The translations under genes were made by a program, and so were the position numbers. A stretch of 15,068 bases of DNA from Clostridia bacterium (GTDB taxonomy: Bacteria > Bacillota > Clostridia > Christensenellales > Aristaeellaceae), in assembly GCA_017412445.1 (NCBI GenBank), contig JAFPYA010000002.1, positions 1-15,068 on the forward strand. The letters run 5' to 3'. Of the stretch, positions 14,914 through 15,068 are shown piece by piece (the stretch's first letter is position 1; each line of letters begins with the position of its first letter). The notes under the pieces are model-generated. The model ran no database searches. It saw only the letters and a program-made list of their open reading frames with translations, and was not told the origin of the DNA.

Positions 14914-15068
14914 GTGGTCGCGGCGGGCGGCCTGGAGCAGGGCTACTACCCGATGGAGCAGGAGCACTACTACGAGTTCTGGATGGAGCGCCTGGAGAAG
15001 GCGGTGCGGCAGGCGCTGGACAGCCTGCGCGAAGTCTCGCTGGAGTTCTGCTCGATCCAGGTGACGGG
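14914..15068 (+). CDS. Partial coding region of different codon use, cut by the window end
   Basis: A frame open from 14851 to the window end; protein-like character is clear from about 14902 on. The part after GTG 14914 has the character of a real protein: YYPMEQEHYYEFWMERLEKAV then ALDSLREVSLEFCSIQ, an amphipathic helix followed by a strand. GTG is a tentative start, with GGAGG eight bases upstream; the true N terminus may be missing. Fifty of 51 codons end in G or C, unlike the neighbouring genes. The helix-strand pattern recalls, weakly, proteins of the neutral ceramidase-like group, but the fragment is too short to name. It may be a foreign gene, a truncated gene or the product of misassembly. 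Confidence 0.45.
   Translation, partial: MVAAGGLEQGYYPMEQEHYYEFWMERLEKAVRQALDSLREVSLEFCSIQVT

Noticed and set aside
14861..15064. A 67-codon frame starting at ATG 14861
   Set aside because: It is dominated by Trp, Arg and Ser, the mark of a shifted frame of GC-rich coding DNA; the frame used in the partial-gene entry gives a normal protein.

Overview
The window looks like chromosomal DNA of an uncultured anaerobic Firmicute, probably a gut or digester Clostridia relative. This is inferred from strong AGGAGG-type ribosome binding sites, near-consensus sigma-A promoters, short T-tailed hairpin terminators, a corrinoid protein, a SpoIIE/RsbU-type phosphatase and intracellular carbohydrate-active enzymes. 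G+C is moderate to high, yet ATA and AAA codons are common. No rRNA, tRNA, CRISPR array, transposase or phage gene was seen.

Layout. (1) 5-431, minus: a small secreted cystatin-like protein with its own terminator. (2) 760-1389, plus: a stand-alone corrinoid (B12) carrier protein with promoter and terminator. (3) 1503-5973, minus: a four-gene operon from one excellent promoter. It encodes an ArsC/Spx-like protein without its usual cysteine, an unclassified membrane protein, a CapD/WbpM-like membrane protein without its catalytic residues, and an alpha-L-rhamnosidase (GH78)-like protein broken by a frameshift. (4) 6072-8378, plus: a membrane sensor phosphatase (dCache, HAMP, PP2C/SpoIIE) transcribed divergently from operon 3. 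(5) 8409-11747, minus: an aconitase-family gene overlapping (ATGA) an NADP-type isocitrate dehydrogenase gene. (6) 11907-14809, plus: a GH2 glycosidase overlapping (ATGA) a CE2-like SGNH esterase. (7) 14810-15068: a short AT-rich stretch, then a piece of a coding region with very different codon use running off the end.

How the genes work together. Aconitase plus isocitrate dehydrogenase make the citrate to 2-oxoglutarate branch, most likely for glutamate synthesis. The GH2/esterase pair probably deacetylates and cleaves imported oligosaccharides in the cytoplasm. The corrinoid protein would carry methyl groups between methyltransferases encoded elsewhere. The phosphatase would convert an extracellular ligand signal into dephosphorylation of an anti-anti-sigma-like partner not present here.

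The most unusual part is operon 3, where three of the four products belong to enzyme families but have lost or altered key catalytic residues. The bacterial cystatin-like protein and the abrupt compositional break at about 14880 also merit attention. All family calls come from reading motifs by eye; no database search was run.
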